Positions 16,724-25,068 are shown, counted from the stretch's first letter. The stretch is DNA of 64,000 bases from JBDHWG01 sp039810085 (GCA_039810085.1 JBDHWG010000003.1:1-64000), one strand, 5' to 3'. Numbers and translations: made by a program. Notes: generated by a model from the sequence alone, not told the origin.

Positions 16724-16753
16724 TTGACCAGCATTTCATGTTTGTGCTATCCT
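16724..16753 (+). promoter_or_regulatory. Promoter of tdh-kbl
   Basis: TTGACC (16724-16729), an 18-bp spacer and TATCCT (16748-16753). It lies 44 nt before the tdh ATG. Confidence 0.72.
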
Positions 16754-16797
16754 TCAGAGCGTCAATCCACACGCTCGATTCACAGGAGAATCGCGCT

Positions 16798-17856
16798 ATG
16801 TCCGACAACATGGTCGCCGTCATGAAGGTGGAACCCGGACCAGGCCTGAGCCTCGTCGAAGCCCCGATCCCGCAGGCCGGGCCAGAAGACGTTCTGATCC
16901 GCGTGACGGCGTCTTCTATTTGCGGCACCGATGTCCATATCTACGACTGGGATGCGTGGAGCCAGCACCGCATCAAGCCGCCGCTCATTCTCGGTCATGA
17001 GTTTGCCGGCGAGATCGTCGAGCGCGGGGCAGCTGTGCGCGACTTTCGCATCGGCGACTTCGTCTCCGCCGAGGGCCACATTCTCGGCCAGGGCAGCCAC
17101 CACGTGCATCCCGGTCAGGAGCACCTGGCGCCCGGCGTCGAGGTCATCGGCATCGACCGGCCCGGCGCTTTCGCCCAGTACGTCGCTGTCCCGGCGCGCA
17201 ACGTCTGGCACAACCCGCCCGACCTCGCCCCGGAGCTGGCGTCGCTGCAAGACCCCTTCGGGAACGCCGTACACACCGTCTTTGCCCAGGACGTGACGGG
17301 CAAGACCGTGCTCGTGACAGGGGCGGGGCCGATAGGTCTGATGACGATTCCCGTCGCTAAGGCGGTGGGCGCGCGCGCCGTCTACATCACCGACATCAAC
17401 CCGCGCAAGCTGGAAATGGCGCGGCGGCTTGGCGCCGACGAGACGTTCGCGGCCAACCAGCCCGACGTGGTCGAGCGCATCCGTGACTTGACCGACGGCG
17501 AGGGTGTCGATGTGCTGCTGGAGATGTCCGGCCACGAGGCGGCCATCAACCAGGGTTTCACTGCCCTGCGGCCGGGCGGCGAGGTGGCCCTGCTGGGCTT
17601 GCCGAGCCGCGATATCCGCGTGAACTGGGGCGAGTTGATTGTGATGAAAGGCGCGACGGTGCGCGGCATCTATGGGCGGCGCATCTGGGACACGTGGTAC
17701 CGCATGCGCGCCTTGCTGGGGACAGGCGCGGTGGACCTGTGGCCGCTCATCACGCACCGCTTCTCCCTGACCGACTTCGACCAGGGCTTCCAGGCGATGA
17801 AATCCACGACTGAGATGGTTGGCAAAGTTATTCTCTACCCGCCGAGTTCGAACTAA
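16798..17856 (+). CDS. tdh: L-threonine 3-dehydrogenase (structural-zinc-less form)
   Basis: MDR-family enzyme that oxidises L-threonine to 2-amino-3-ketobutyrate with NAD. The start is the ATG at 16798 after CAGGAG. It follows the E. coli Tdh pattern closely: SICGTDVHIYDWD with catalytic zinc Cys, LGHEFAGE, FGNAVHT, VTGAGPIG, LEMSG, GIYGR and ITHRF. Oddly, the structural zinc lobe keeps its length but has lost all four Cys: where the family has CGHCRNC and a later LC, this protein reads GQGSHHV and LA. The function is supported by the neighbour kbl, the next enzyme of the pathway. Confidence 0.92.
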   Translation: MSDNMVAVMKVEPGPGLSLVEAPIPQAGPEDVLIRVTASSICGTDVHIYDWDAWSQHRIKPPLILGHEFAGEIVERGAAVRDFRIGDFVSAEGHILGQGSHHVHPGQEHLAPGVEVIGIDRPGAFAQYVAVPARNVWHNPPDLAPELASLQDPFGNAVHTVFAQDVTGKTVLVTGAGPIGLMTIPVAKAVGARAVYITDINPRKLEMARRLGADETFAANQPDVVERIRDLTDGEGVDVLLEMSGHEAAINQGFTALRPGGEVALLGLPSRDIRVNWGELIVMKGATVRGIYGRRIWDTWYRMRALLGTGAVDLWPLITHRFSLTDFDQGFQAMKSTTEMVGKVILYPPSSN

Positions 17857-17876
17857 AGGGTGTTGATGGAGGTGAG

Positions 17877-19070
17877 ATGAGCACACAGGTGGCTGACAAG
17901 CTGCGCTTCATGGCCGATGAGCTGGCCGATCTAGAGAGCAAGGGGCTGCGGGTTCACATTCGCACAATCGAGTCGCCGCAAGGCGCGTGGCTCGTCGTCG
18001 ACGGCAAGCGCGTGCTGAACCTGGCGTCGAATAACTACCTTGGCCTGGCTGATCACCCGCACCTCGTTCAAAGCGCGAAAGACGCCATGGACCGCTACGG
18101 CATCGGCCCGGCGGCGGTGCGCACCATTGCTGGCACGATGGCGCTGCATGTCGAGCTAGAGGAACGCCTGGCGCGCTTCAAGGGCGCGGAGGCAACCATC
18201 GTCCTCCAATCCGGTTTCACCGCGAACCAGGCCGCCCTTGGCTCGCTGCTCGGCAAAGAGGACGCCATCTTCTCCGACGCCCTCAACCACGCCAGCATCA
18301 TCGACGGCGCGCGCCTGTCGCGGGCGCAAATCCTCGTCTACCCCCACAACGACGCCGCCGCGCTCGACAAATTGCTCCAGGAACAGACGAGCTTCCGCCG
18401 CCGCTTGATTGTAACCGACGGCGTATTCTCCATGGACGGCGACATCGCGCCGCTGCCCAACATCGCCGACATCGCCGAGCGCCACGGCTGCCTGCTCATG
18501 GTGGACGACGCCCACGGCGAGGGCGTGCTGGGACGGGGCGGGCGCGGCATCGTGGACCACTTCGGCCTCCACGGCGGCGTCGATGTCGAGGTAGGGACGC
18601 TGTCCAAGGCGTTCGGCGTCGTCGGCGGCTTCATCGCCGGGCCGCGCCTGCTGGTGGACTACGTGCGCACCCGGGCTCGCCCCAACCTGTTCTCTAGCGC
18701 GCTCACCGTGCCGGATACGGCGGCGGCGCTGGCCTCGGTCGATCTGCTCGAGTCCTCGACGGAACTGGTCGAGCGCCTGTGGCAGAACGGCCGGACGTTC
18801 CAGGCGGAGATGCGCCGCCTCGGCTTCGACACGGGCCGCACCGAGACGCCTATCACGCCGGTTATTCTGGGCGACGCGCCCCTGGCGAAAGAGTTTGCGA
18901 AGCGGCTGTTCGAGCGCGGGGTGTTCGCCGTTGCCATCGGCTTCCCGACGGTTGCGCTGGGGCAGGCCCGCATCCGTGTCATGCTCTCCGCCGCCCATAC
19001 CCAGGATGACCTAGACTTTGGCGTCGAGCAATTCGCCGCTGTCGGGCGCGAGCTTGGCGTCATTCACTAA
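17877..19070 (+). CDS. kbl: Glycine C-acetyltransferase (2-amino-3-ketobutyrate CoA ligase)
   Basis: PLP-dependent alpha-oxoamine synthase, 397 residues, which splits 2-amino-3-ketobutyrate with CoA into glycine and acetyl-CoA. Family motifs are LNLASNNYLGLADHP at the N-terminus, the YGIGPAAVRTIAGT segment, VDDAHGEGVLGRGG, and the PLP lysine in GTLSKAFGVVGG. GGAGGTGAG lies directly before the ATG and 20 nt separate it from tdh, giving the classical tdh-kbl threonine degradation operon. It is followed by a strong terminator. Confidence 0.95.
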   Translation: MSTQVADKLRFMADELADLESKGLRVHIRTIESPQGAWLVVDGKRVLNLASNNYLGLADHPHLVQSAKDAMDRYGIGPAAVRTIAGTMALHVELEERLARFKGAEATIVLQSGFTANQAALGSLLGKEDAIFSDALNHASIIDGARLSRAQILVYPHNDAAALDKLLQEQTSFRRRLIVTDGVFSMDGDIAPLPNIADIAERHGCLLMVDDAHGEGVLGRGGRGIVDHFGLHGGVDVEVGTLSKAFGVVGGFIAGPRLLVDYVRTRARPNLFSSALTVPDTAAALASVDLLESSTELVERLWQNGRTFQAEMRRLGFDTGRTETPITPVILGDAPLAKEFAKRLFERGVFAVAIGFPTVALGQARIRVMLSAAHTQDDLDFGVEQFAAVGRELGVIH

Positions 19071-19085
19071 CACTTATATATATCA

Positions 19086-19127
19086 CAACGGGGCTGGCGC
19101 GTATCGAAAACGCCGTCAGCCCCGTTG
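19086..19127 (+). terminator. Terminator of the tdh-kbl operon
   Basis: CAACGGGGCTGGCG pairs with CGCCGTCAGCCCCGTTG around GTATCGAAAA, followed by TTTATT. Very stable stem 16 nt after the kbl stop. Confidence 0.85.
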
Positions 19128-19226
19128 TTTATTCACGACGATGACACGCGGCGCTAGAAAATCCTTACGAATTCGTTGCCTTGACGTTTTAGGCGCGAAA
19201 ATTGCTGTAGACAGGTAAGCCTGTAG

Positions 19227-19256
19227 TGGACTTATGCTTGACAGAGCAGGTATACT
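19227..19256 (+). promoter_or_regulatory. Likely promoter of the L,D-transpeptidase gene
   Basis: TGGACT (19227-19232), an 18-bp spacer and TATACT (19251-19256). A TTGACA at 19238-19243 is closer than normal to this -10 and is probably not the -35. Confidence 0.55.
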
Positions 19257-19305
19257 ATAAGGGCGGCGCGTTGCGCTGTCGTGTCCGTCTGAGGAAACTG
19301 GTCGA

Positions 19306-20352
19306 ATGATTCTGCGAAAGTCACTCCTATCCAAGTGCTGGCTGATGCTTGCCGTCGCAGGCGCTGTTGTTCTGCTGGCCGCCCTGCCGGCGTATGCTGA
19401 CCCTGGCCCGAACCCTGGGTCGAATGTCAAGACGCCCAACGCGGCGGACTGGCCGGCCGAGTTCATAACCTGGGTGCGCGTCGTCAACCGCACGTACACC
19501 CAGAACGTGCCCAACGGCCAGCGTCTGCAATTGCTCGATAACTGGGATACCTGGTTGGGCGTGCGCGAGACGCGCGTCGTCGATGGCGAGACGTGGTACC
19601 GCGTCGGCGGCGACCGCTGGGTCTACGGCGATGATACCGAGAAGGCCGAGATCAGCCCGCTACGGGGGTATCACTTCAACGGCAACGAGACAGGCCAATT
19701 CGCCATCGTCGTGGCGGACCCGGCGACGATTTATGGCAGCCCGAGCCAATCGGCGGCGTCGCTGGGACAGCTCAAGCGGTACACCCCGGTCTTCGTCACA
19801 GCTCACAATAGTGGCTGGCTGCAGCTGAGGGGTCAGGGCTGGGTCGCCAACGAGGATGTGCGCCTGGTGCGGACAACGGCGCGGCCGGAGGGTGTCGGGC
19901 CGGAAGACAAGTGGATCGACGTGGACCTGACGAACCAGACGGTCGCCGCCTATGAGGGCGACAGGATTATCTTCGCCACCCTCGTCTCGACGGGCAAGGA
20001 CCCCACGCCAACCAAGACGGGCGTATTCTATATCTACGAGAAGAAGATCGGTGAGTTCATGGCGGGCGGCTGGGCTGACCACGACCCGTACATTCTCGAA
20101 GAAGTCCCCTGGACCATGTACTTCACCGAGCGCTACGCATTGCACGGCGCTTACTGGCATGACGACTTTGGCGAAGTCCGCAGCCATGGTTGCGTGAACC
20201 TCACGCCGGAAGATGCCAAGTTCCTCTTTACCTGGACGGGGCCAGTGCTCCCCCCAGGCCAGCTCACGGTACGATCTTCGCCCAACAATCTTGGTACGTG
20301 GGTGTATGTCCACGAGACTCAGGAACAGTACGTCGGAACTCTGCTCCCCTGA
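19306..20352 (+). CDS. Secreted L,D-transpeptidase (YkuD family)
   Basis: A 348-residue exported cell-wall enzyme. The signal peptide (about residues 1-31, ending ALPAYA) is followed by an SH3-like region with GWLQLRGQGWVANED, then a YkuD catalytic domain. The catalytic motif HGAYWHDDFGEVRSHGCVNL has H294 and nucleophile C296. YkuD enzymes cross-link peptidoglycan stem peptides (3-3 bonds) or attach proteins. A C39-like protease/TPR protein starts 10 nt later with GGAGGA in the gap, so the pair is one operon of envelope proteins. Confidence 0.92.
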   Translation: MILRKSLLSKCWLMLAVAGAVVLLAALPAYADPGPNPGSNVKTPNAADWPAEFITWVRVVNRTYTQNVPNGQRLQLLDNWDTWLGVRETRVVDGETWYRVGGDRWVYGDDTEKAEISPLRGYHFNGNETGQFAIVVADPATIYGSPSQSAASLGQLKRYTPVFVTAHNSGWLQLRGQGWVANEDVRLVRTTARPEGVGPEDKWIDVDLTNQTVAAYEGDRIIFATLVSTGKDPTPTKTGVFYIYEKKIGEFMAGGWADHDPYILEEVPWTMYFTERYALHGAYWHDDFGEVRSHGCVNLTPEDAKFLFTWTGPVLPPGQLTVRSSPNNLGTWVYVHETQEQYVGTLLP

Positions 20353-20362
20353 TGGAGGAACC

Positions 20363-21451
20363 ATGTCGTTGTCTCGCGTTTCACGTTTTCTTCTGCCTGC
20401 CCTCGCCCTGTTCCTGCTCGTTGGGGCAGGAACGGCCTTCGCCGGGCCTAGCCCTGATGATGACTATCCCATGCTGCGCAAGCGCGTCAGCGACACTAAT
20501 ACCTCACCCCTGCCCATCAAGCCCATGCTGCCCAAGCAGTACCTCTGGGACGTCAAGCACCAATACCAGGGCTGGAACAACTGCGGCCCGACGACGACGG
20601 CCATGGCGATCAGCGACTATGGCATCAACATGAGCGGCTTCGACATTGCCGCCAAGCTGAAGCCGAACCCAAAGGACGTCAACGTCAGCCCCGACGAGAT
20701 TGTCAGTTTCATCAAGTCCCAGGGGCTTGACGCCCAACTGCGTGTCAACGGGACGCGTGAAACGATCATGTGGTTCCTCAGCAACGACATCCCTGTGATT
20801 GTCGAGCAGTGGATGCTGGACGACGGCGGCATGGGCCACTATCGCCTGGCGACCGGTTTCAACCGCGAGCGCGGCACGGTGACGTTCGACGACTCGTTCT
20901 ACGGCCCCGACCAGCGCTGGACGTGGGAGGACTTCGAGGCGCGCTGGGGCGAGTTCAACAACCTGCACAAGTTCATCCCCGTCTACCGCCCGGAGCAGGC
21001 CCCGCTGGTACGCGCCATCCTTGGCCCCGATGCGGACGACGCGCAGATGTGGGAGAGGGCGGAGGCAGCGGCGCGCTCGAACATCGCGGGCTTCCCGGAC
21101 GATGGCCGCACCTGGTTTGCCCTCGGCGACGCGCTGATGGCGCAGAACCGCACGCAGGAAGCCCTGGACGCCTATGAGAAGGGCTACGCCCTCGGCCTGC
21201 CGAAGCGCTTCTACTGGTATCAGTTCGGGCACTTTGAGGCCCTCGCCAAGCTCGGCCGCTGGCAGCGTCTCCTCGACCTGACGCAGACAGTCCTCGTGCA
21301 AGCGCCCACTCACGAAGAGATGCACTACTACCAGGGTCTCGCGTACCAGGGCCTCGGCAACACGGCCGCCGCCCGCGACAGCTTCCAGAAGGCGCTGAGC
21401 GACCATCCGGGCATGGCGCGCGCGCAGAAAGCCCTCGACGCGCTCCAGTAA
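20363..21451 (+). CDS. Secreted C39-like peptidase with C-terminal TPR repeats
   Basis: A 362-residue protein with a signal peptide (about 1-25, ending GTAFA). The next domain is of the peptidase C39-like papain fold: C74 in NNCGPTTTAMA and H159 in GMGHYRLATGF are the likely catalytic pair, followed by TFDDSFYGPD. The C-terminal third (about 230-360) has TPR-like helix pairs such as WFALGDALMAQNRTQEALD and YYQGLAYQGLGNTAAARD. The start ATG at 20363 follows GGAGGAACC. Co-transcribed with the L,D-transpeptidase. The substrate is unknown; the TPR part may recruit a partner. Confidence 0.88.
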   Translation: MSLSRVSRFLLPALALFLLVGAGTAFAGPSPDDDYPMLRKRVSDTNTSPLPIKPMLPKQYLWDVKHQYQGWNNCGPTTTAMAISDYGINMSGFDIAAKLKPNPKDVNVSPDEIVSFIKSQGLDAQLRVNGTRETIMWFLSNDIPVIVEQWMLDDGGMGHYRLATGFNRERGTVTFDDSFYGPDQRWTWEDFEARWGEFNNLHKFIPVYRPEQAPLVRAILGPDADDAQMWERAEAAARSNIAGFPDDGRTWFALGDALMAQNRTQEALDAYEKGYALGLPKRFYWYQFGHFEALAKLGRWQRLLDLTQTVLVQAPTHEEMHYYQGLAYQGLGNTAAARDSFQKALSDHPGMARAQKALDALQ

Positions 21452-21470
21452 CCCTGTCGTTTCCAACAGC

Positions 21471-21511
21471 AAGCCCCCGGCGAACGTATGTCGCCGGGGG
21501 CTTTTGTTTTT
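21471..21511 (+). terminator. Terminator of the envelope protein operon
   Basis: A 13-bp perfect stem AAGCCCCCGGCGA / TCGCCGGGGGCTT with an ACGTATG loop, followed by TTGTTTTT. It starts 20 nt after the stop of the C39-like gene. Confidence 0.92.
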
Positions 21512-21601
21512 CTGCCTCTATCCGCTCGCGCAGGGGAGTTGACTCACTCTCCGACAACCGCCAGCGCCTCGTTCATGACACTTGTAGGTGGAGGATACTG
21601 A

Positions 21602-21862
21602 TCAAAGCGAGTACACGGGAACCAACACCTCCCGCTCGGCCTTGTGGCGACCATGCAAGTACTCCTCAATCGTCTTCAGGACGTTGGCTGCGTAGTAACG
21701 AGCGCCACACCGAGTACATACGCCTGCTGGGACATTCTCGATCAGTACGTAGCTTCCATCAACTCGGCGATGCAAAGTGACGAACTTCTCAACAATCGTA
21801 CCACCACAGTATTCACACGTCTCACCCTGCCAAAAGCCCTTGACGACCTCTTCAGTTGTCAT
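21602..21862 (-). CDS. YgiT/MqsA-type zinc-finger protein
   Basis: An 86-residue protein with the YgiT-type zinc finger: C-x2-C in CEYCGGT and a second pair in CTRCGARYY, with PAGVC between. In many genomes this domain forms the N-terminal half of MqsA-like antitoxins and sits beside a small DUF4258 or MqsR toxin. No toxin gene is seen on either side here, and there is no helix-turn-helix part, so it is either an orphan antitoxin-like protein or a free-standing zinc-finger protein. Confidence 0.8.
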   Translation of the reverse strand: MTTEEVVKGFWQGETCEYCGGTIVEKFVTLHRRVDGSYVLIENVPAGVCTRCGARYYAANVLKTIEEYLHGRHKAEREVLVPVYSL

Positions 21863-21917
21863 ATCGCCTGAATTTGTTTAATTCTACTCAAAGCCGGTGG
21901 CTCTCTATGTCGAGGAC

Positions 21918-22925
21918 TTATTCCTCGTCGTAGTCCCAGGCCAGGTCCAGGTCGTCCATGCCGGAGTCGTCTGACTCATCGAGGGCGGTGGCGTTGAACT
22001 CGTACTCCAGCCAATCTTCGCCCTCGTTGAACAGCAACTCGGACAGTGCGTCCTCGGCCTCCTCGGCGATCTCCTCGTCCTCGCTTTCCGCGACAAGCTC
22101 GAGCGCCTGGCGAGCGACCGGGCCGCCAATGCGGCCAAGGGACTGGATGACACCGATGAGCAAGTCGCGGTTTGGCTCTTCGAGCATGTCGACCAGGGTC
22201 GGGACGGCCTGCTTCAGCTCCAGCTCGCCACTCGCCCAGACGGCTTCCTGACGCACCTGGGGCGCAGAGTTCGACAGTTCCATCAGCACCAAGCCCGACC
22301 AGTAGGGATCGAGGCTGCGGCCCATGCCGCGCACGGCGCTCGCCTGCATCCTCTCGCTGGCCGAGTTGTACGCGTCTTCGATGACGCCGCGCACCTCGTC
22401 GTCGCCAAGGAACGCCAGCGACTCGACGGCATAGCGGCGCACGTCGGTGACTTCCTGCAGGTTGCGGAACGCGGTCAGGAGGGCCTGGCGGATGTCAACC
22501 GTTAGCTCAGGCGCAAGCTCCTCCATCTCGGCGAGATACATGTATTTGCCCAGGGCGTTCGCCGCCGCAGCGCGCACTGTCGGACTTGTGTCGTGGGCGA
22601 GCAAGTCGACATAGCGCGGGGCGAGGACCGGGTCATCATCTTCCCATAGGTTATGGATGGCCTGCGTCCGCACCTCGACGTCCGTGTCGTCCAGGGCGGC
22701 GCGGAATAGGGGCGTAAACTCAACTTCGAAGCTCTCATTGCTGAGAGCGCCAAGCTGAGCCATGATCTCACGCCGGCGCTCCACCGGGATAGTCGGCCAG
22801 CGCTCAGCGAATAGGGCAGCGTCGCCACGACGGGCGTTCGACAAGCCGTATAGGGCCGTCGGGTCCAACGCTCCGATCATATTCGATACCTGTCCCAGGG
22901 CCTTTTCAAACTCTGTTGTAGCCAT
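21918..22925 (-). CDS. HEAT-repeat protein
   Basis: A 335-residue acidic protein from the ATG at 22925 (GGAG seven nt ahead). It is built of alpha-helical HEAT/PBS-lyase-like repeats of about 30 residues, for example DTDVEVRTQAIHNLWE, TSPTVRAAAANALGKY and APQVRQEAVWASGELE. The last 60 residues are strongly acidic (Asp/Glu-rich, ending DYDEE). Such proteins are scaffolds for protein-protein contacts; no enzymatic activity is indicated. Divergent from rpsU, which starts about 160 nt away. Confidence 0.85.
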   Translation of the reverse strand: MATTEFEKALGQVSNMIGALDPTALYGLSNARRGDAALFAERWPTIPVERRREIMAQLGALSNESFEVEFTPLFRAALDDTDVEVRTQAIHNLWEDDDPVLAPRYVDLLAHDTSPTVRAAAANALGKYMYLAEMEELAPELTVDIRQALLTAFRNLQEVTDVRRYAVESLAFLGDDEVRGVIEDAYNSASERMQASAVRGMGRSLDPYWSGLVLMELSNSAPQVRQEAVWASGELELKQAVPTLVDMLEEPNRDLLIGVIQSLGRIGGPVARQALELVAESEDEEIAEEAEDALSELLFNEGEDWLEYEFNATALDESDDSGMDDLDLAWDYDEE

Positions 22926-23030
22926 AATCAATCTCCAGGCGCACGTCTCGCGCCGTTTGTGTTTGCAGTTTTGTTTGGCGCACACATAAATTATAGCATA
23001 CGCGGCGCCAGATAGGGGTGTACTGATAGT

Positions 23031-23059
23031 TTGACGCAGACTAATGCGTGTGCTATACT
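23031..23059 (+). promoter_or_regulatory. Promoter of rpsU
   Basis: TTGACG (23031-23036), a 17-bp spacer and TATACT (23054-23059), with GAAAGGGGGTGAG immediately before the rpsU ATG. Confidence 0.88.
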
Positions 23060-23086
23060 TTTCTCTCCGAAAGGGGGTGAGAGTTC

Positions 23087-23293
23087 ATGTCGGTTGATTT
23101 GCGATCGGGTGAGAGTTTCGAGAGCTTGCTGAAGCGCTTCCGCAAGGAAGTGACCAAGACGGGCGTGTTGAGCGCTTACCGCCGCCGCCAGTGGTTCGTG
23201 AGCAAGAGTGAGCAGCGGCGCCGCGAGCGGCAGAAGGCAGCGCGCAAGCTCCAGCGCAAGCTCTGGAAGCAGCAGTCTGGCTCCCGCGACTAA
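23087..23293 (+). CDS. rpsU: 30S ribosomal protein S21
   Basis: A 68-residue, very basic protein of the S21 family: VDLRSGESFESLLKRFRKEV at the start, GVLSAYRRRQWF in the middle and an Arg/Lys-rich C-terminal helix. S21 binds the 30S subunit near the anti-Shine-Dalgarno region and helps initiation. It has a strong Shine-Dalgarno (AAGGGGGTGAG), its own promoter and a terminator-like palindrome, so it is monocistronic. Confidence 0.95.
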   Translation: MSVDLRSGESFESLLKRFRKEVTKTGVLSAYRRRQWFVSKSEQRRRERQKAARKLQRKLWKQQSGSRD

Positions 23294-23316
23294 AGCCCCT
23301 CTAACAGCGAGGCTCC

Positions 23317-23344
23317 CGTGGCCGGGCGCATGCGCCCGGCCACG
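23317..23344 (+). terminator. 28-bp palindrome after rpsU
   Basis: A perfect 28-bp palindrome centred on GCGCATGCGC with CGTGGCCGG / CCGGCCACG arms, followed by TTATTTTAAG. It probably terminates rpsU; the short U-tract makes efficiency uncertain. Confidence 0.72.
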
Positions 23345-23438
23345 TTATTTTAAGACGTTGCAATTCCGCTGGACCTTACAGAATCCCGCTGCTCCCCGTA
23401 ACTTTCACAAGACCTGTACGTATATATTAATCTAGGAC

Positions 23439-23467
23439 TTGACTCGCTTCGCGGCGTCTGGTATACT
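23439..23467 (+). promoter_or_regulatory. Promoter upstream of the structured leader
   Basis: TTGACT (23439-23444), a 17-bp spacer and TATACT (23462-23467). Transcription would begin near 23474, about 190 nt before the coding sequence. Confidence 0.85.
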
Positions 23468-23473
23468 CTGCGC

Positions 23474-23621
23474 CCATCAGCGGTGGTTTTTGCCGCTGAA
23501 CACGCCGCCGCATATGAAAGCCATTGATACAAGCGTCCCGTTAGATAGTCAACTGCGTACCGCGCCTCGTGGATGACTGCCGACACGGCAGGGCTTCCGC
23601 CCTGTTGTCGTCGGCGTTTTT
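23474..23621 (+). ncRNA. Candidate structured leader or small RNA ending in an intrinsic terminator
   Basis: Between a good promoter and the 3D-domain gene lies about 150 nt of potentially structured RNA. It opens with TCAGCGG ... CCGCTGA (hairpin near 23476-23500) and closes with GCCGAC / GTCGGC enclosing CAGGGC-TTCC-GCCCTG (23579-23615), followed by TTTTT (23617-23621). The terminator lies ahead of the gene, as in attenuators and riboswitches. No known aptamer motif was recognised. It could be a new regulatory leader or an independent small RNA. Confidence 0.5.
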
Positions 23622-23665
23622 GTTCGAGGTGGCGATGCTGGCGGCTCACCTAAAGGGGGGTACTG

Positions 23666-24841
23666 ATGCGTCCGTTAGTTCTTGTGCTGATTCTGCTTGT
23701 CTGTTTTGCCTCGACTTGCGCTGCCGCCAGTCCGAATGAGATTGTCCGCATGCGCGTCACCAACTACCACACGTGCGACTCCACCATCGGACCATACAAG
23801 CGCTGTGATGGGATTACCGCTAGCGGCAAGCTAGTGCAGGTGGGCATCGCCGCCTGCGGCCCGGCCTATCGCTTCGGCACCGTCTTCGAGATTCCGGACG
23901 TGGGTCTCGTCGCGTGCTACGACCGCGGCGGTGGCGTCGGCAACAATCTCATCGATGTCTGGATGCCCGACGGAACCTACCTGTTTCGGGAGGGTATCCG
24001 CTGGCTGGATGTAACGATTCGCTACGATATCGACCCGCGTGACGTGCTCAACGGAATGATTACGGTGGAAGGCAGCGCGAACAGGCTGGCCGCGCTTACC
24101 GGCGGTACGGGCATGGGCAAGGCGGCCCGGGCCGGGCAAGTCGCCGCGCCCGACAACACGTCTAACGATGATGTTGCCACAGCGCAGGTTGCGCCGCAGA
24201 GCGCCGCCGCCCCGGCGCAAGTGGCGGCAAACGCACAGCCAGCGGCATTCGCGGCAGCAGACAATTCGACCCCCGTGGGCATGCTGATGGCGCCGGCGAC
24301 CCAGGTTGACTCTGCCGAGAGCGCGCTCGGGAACCTGGCGGCGGACATGCTGCGCTCGCAGTACAACGTTCAGATCGGCCTCATCAATGGCGGTGGGTTG
24401 AATGCAAGTCTGCCGGCAGGAGTGGTGCGGGCCAGTCAGCTCGTGGCTGCTTTCGGCCCGACTCAGAAGCCGATTACCCTCGACCTGCGCGGTGACGACT
24501 TGAAGGCCGTCGTCGAGTATAGCTTGAGCCAGCTCAACCAGGACGGCGGCGCGTGGCTCCACATGTCCGGCCTGCGCCTGGTGTACAATCCGGCGGCGCC
24601 GCCCGGTCAACGCATTGTGCACTTGACGCGCTCTGATACGGGCGAACCGGTGTGGGAGAATGCCTGGTATCACGTCGCCCTGACCGACAACCTTTACCTC
24701 TACCCCGGCTTCACACCACTTTTTGAGCGCGGCCGCGGCTTCCTGACTTACGAGCCTCTGGCGAACATGGCGGCGAAGTGGCTGACGAACCGAGGCGCAG
24801 CCAGCCCCCACGTCGATGGGCGCATCTCGGTCGGGCGCTAA
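23666..24841 (+). CDS. Secreted fusion of a 3D domain and a 5'-nucleotidase C-terminal domain
   Basis: A 391-residue exported protein (signal peptide about 1-20). The first half carries a 3D/double-psi barrel domain as in resuscitation-type and lytic-transglycosylase-like wall proteins: DGITASG, the CYDRGGGVGNNLIDVW segment with the three conserved Asp. After an Ala-rich linker (about 150-205) comes a 5'-nucleotidase C-terminal-like domain: SALGNLAADMLRSQYN, LINGGGLNASLPAG, GDDLKAVVEYSL. The metallophosphatase domain that normally precedes the latter is absent. The protein may combine wall binding or cleavage with nucleotide binding; the activity is not predictable. AAAGGGGGG lies before the ATG. 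Confidence 0.78.
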   Translation: MRPLVLVLILLVCFASTCAAASPNEIVRMRVTNYHTCDSTIGPYKRCDGITASGKLVQVGIAACGPAYRFGTVFEIPDVGLVACYDRGGGVGNNLIDVWMPDGTYLFREGIRWLDVTIRYDIDPRDVLNGMITVEGSANRLAALTGGTGMGKAARAGQVAAPDNTSNDDVATAQVAPQSAAAPAQVAANAQPAAFAAADNSTPVGMLMAPATQVDSAESALGNLAADMLRSQYNVQIGLINGGGLNASLPAGVVRASQLVAAFGPTQKPITLDLRGDDLKAVVEYSLSQLNQDGGAWLHMSGLRLVYNPAAPPGQRIVHLTRSDTGEPVWENAWYHVALTDNLYLYPGFTPLFERGRGFLTYEPLANMAAKWLTNRGAASPHVDGRISVGR

Positions 24842-24910
24842 ACCGTCGCCCTCGGGCAGCGTGGGGAGCGTCTCGCAGGACCGAGCGACGGGCATCGAGA
24901 GTCAAACATA

Positions 24911-24970
24911 GAGGCGTGGAGGACACAAAGGATTAACAAATTAATCCTCCCTGTGTCCTCTGTGTCTTTG
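24911..24970. repeat. GCAGAG-type hairpin repeat, copy 2 (ACACAAAG variant)
   Basis: GGAGGACACAAAGGATT faces AATCCTCCCTGTGTCCTC and then TGTGTCTTTG. Same design as 7348-7422 but with A-rich units. Intergenic, followed by about 100 nt with no recognisable feature. Confidence 0.7.
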
Positions 24971-25068
24971 TAACGATATTCGGTTCTTGCTTGCATCTGT
25001 GCGCGAGATAGGCCAAACTTGAGCTGTGTCCATATCGTTACTTCCGACCGCGTAACCAAGGAGTAGGT

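Larger units (their letters stand above)
23294..23665. other. Non-coding region between rpsU and the 3D-domain gene
   Basis: Apart from the rpsU palindrome (23317-23344), the promoter at 23439-23467 and the structured leader after it, the stretch 23345-23438 holds nothing recognisable. Confidence 0.6.

Noticed and set aside
19238..19261. TTGACA near TATAAG as promoter of the L,D-transpeptidase
   Set aside because: The spacing is only 12 bp; a better-spaced TGGACT/TATACT pair overlaps it.
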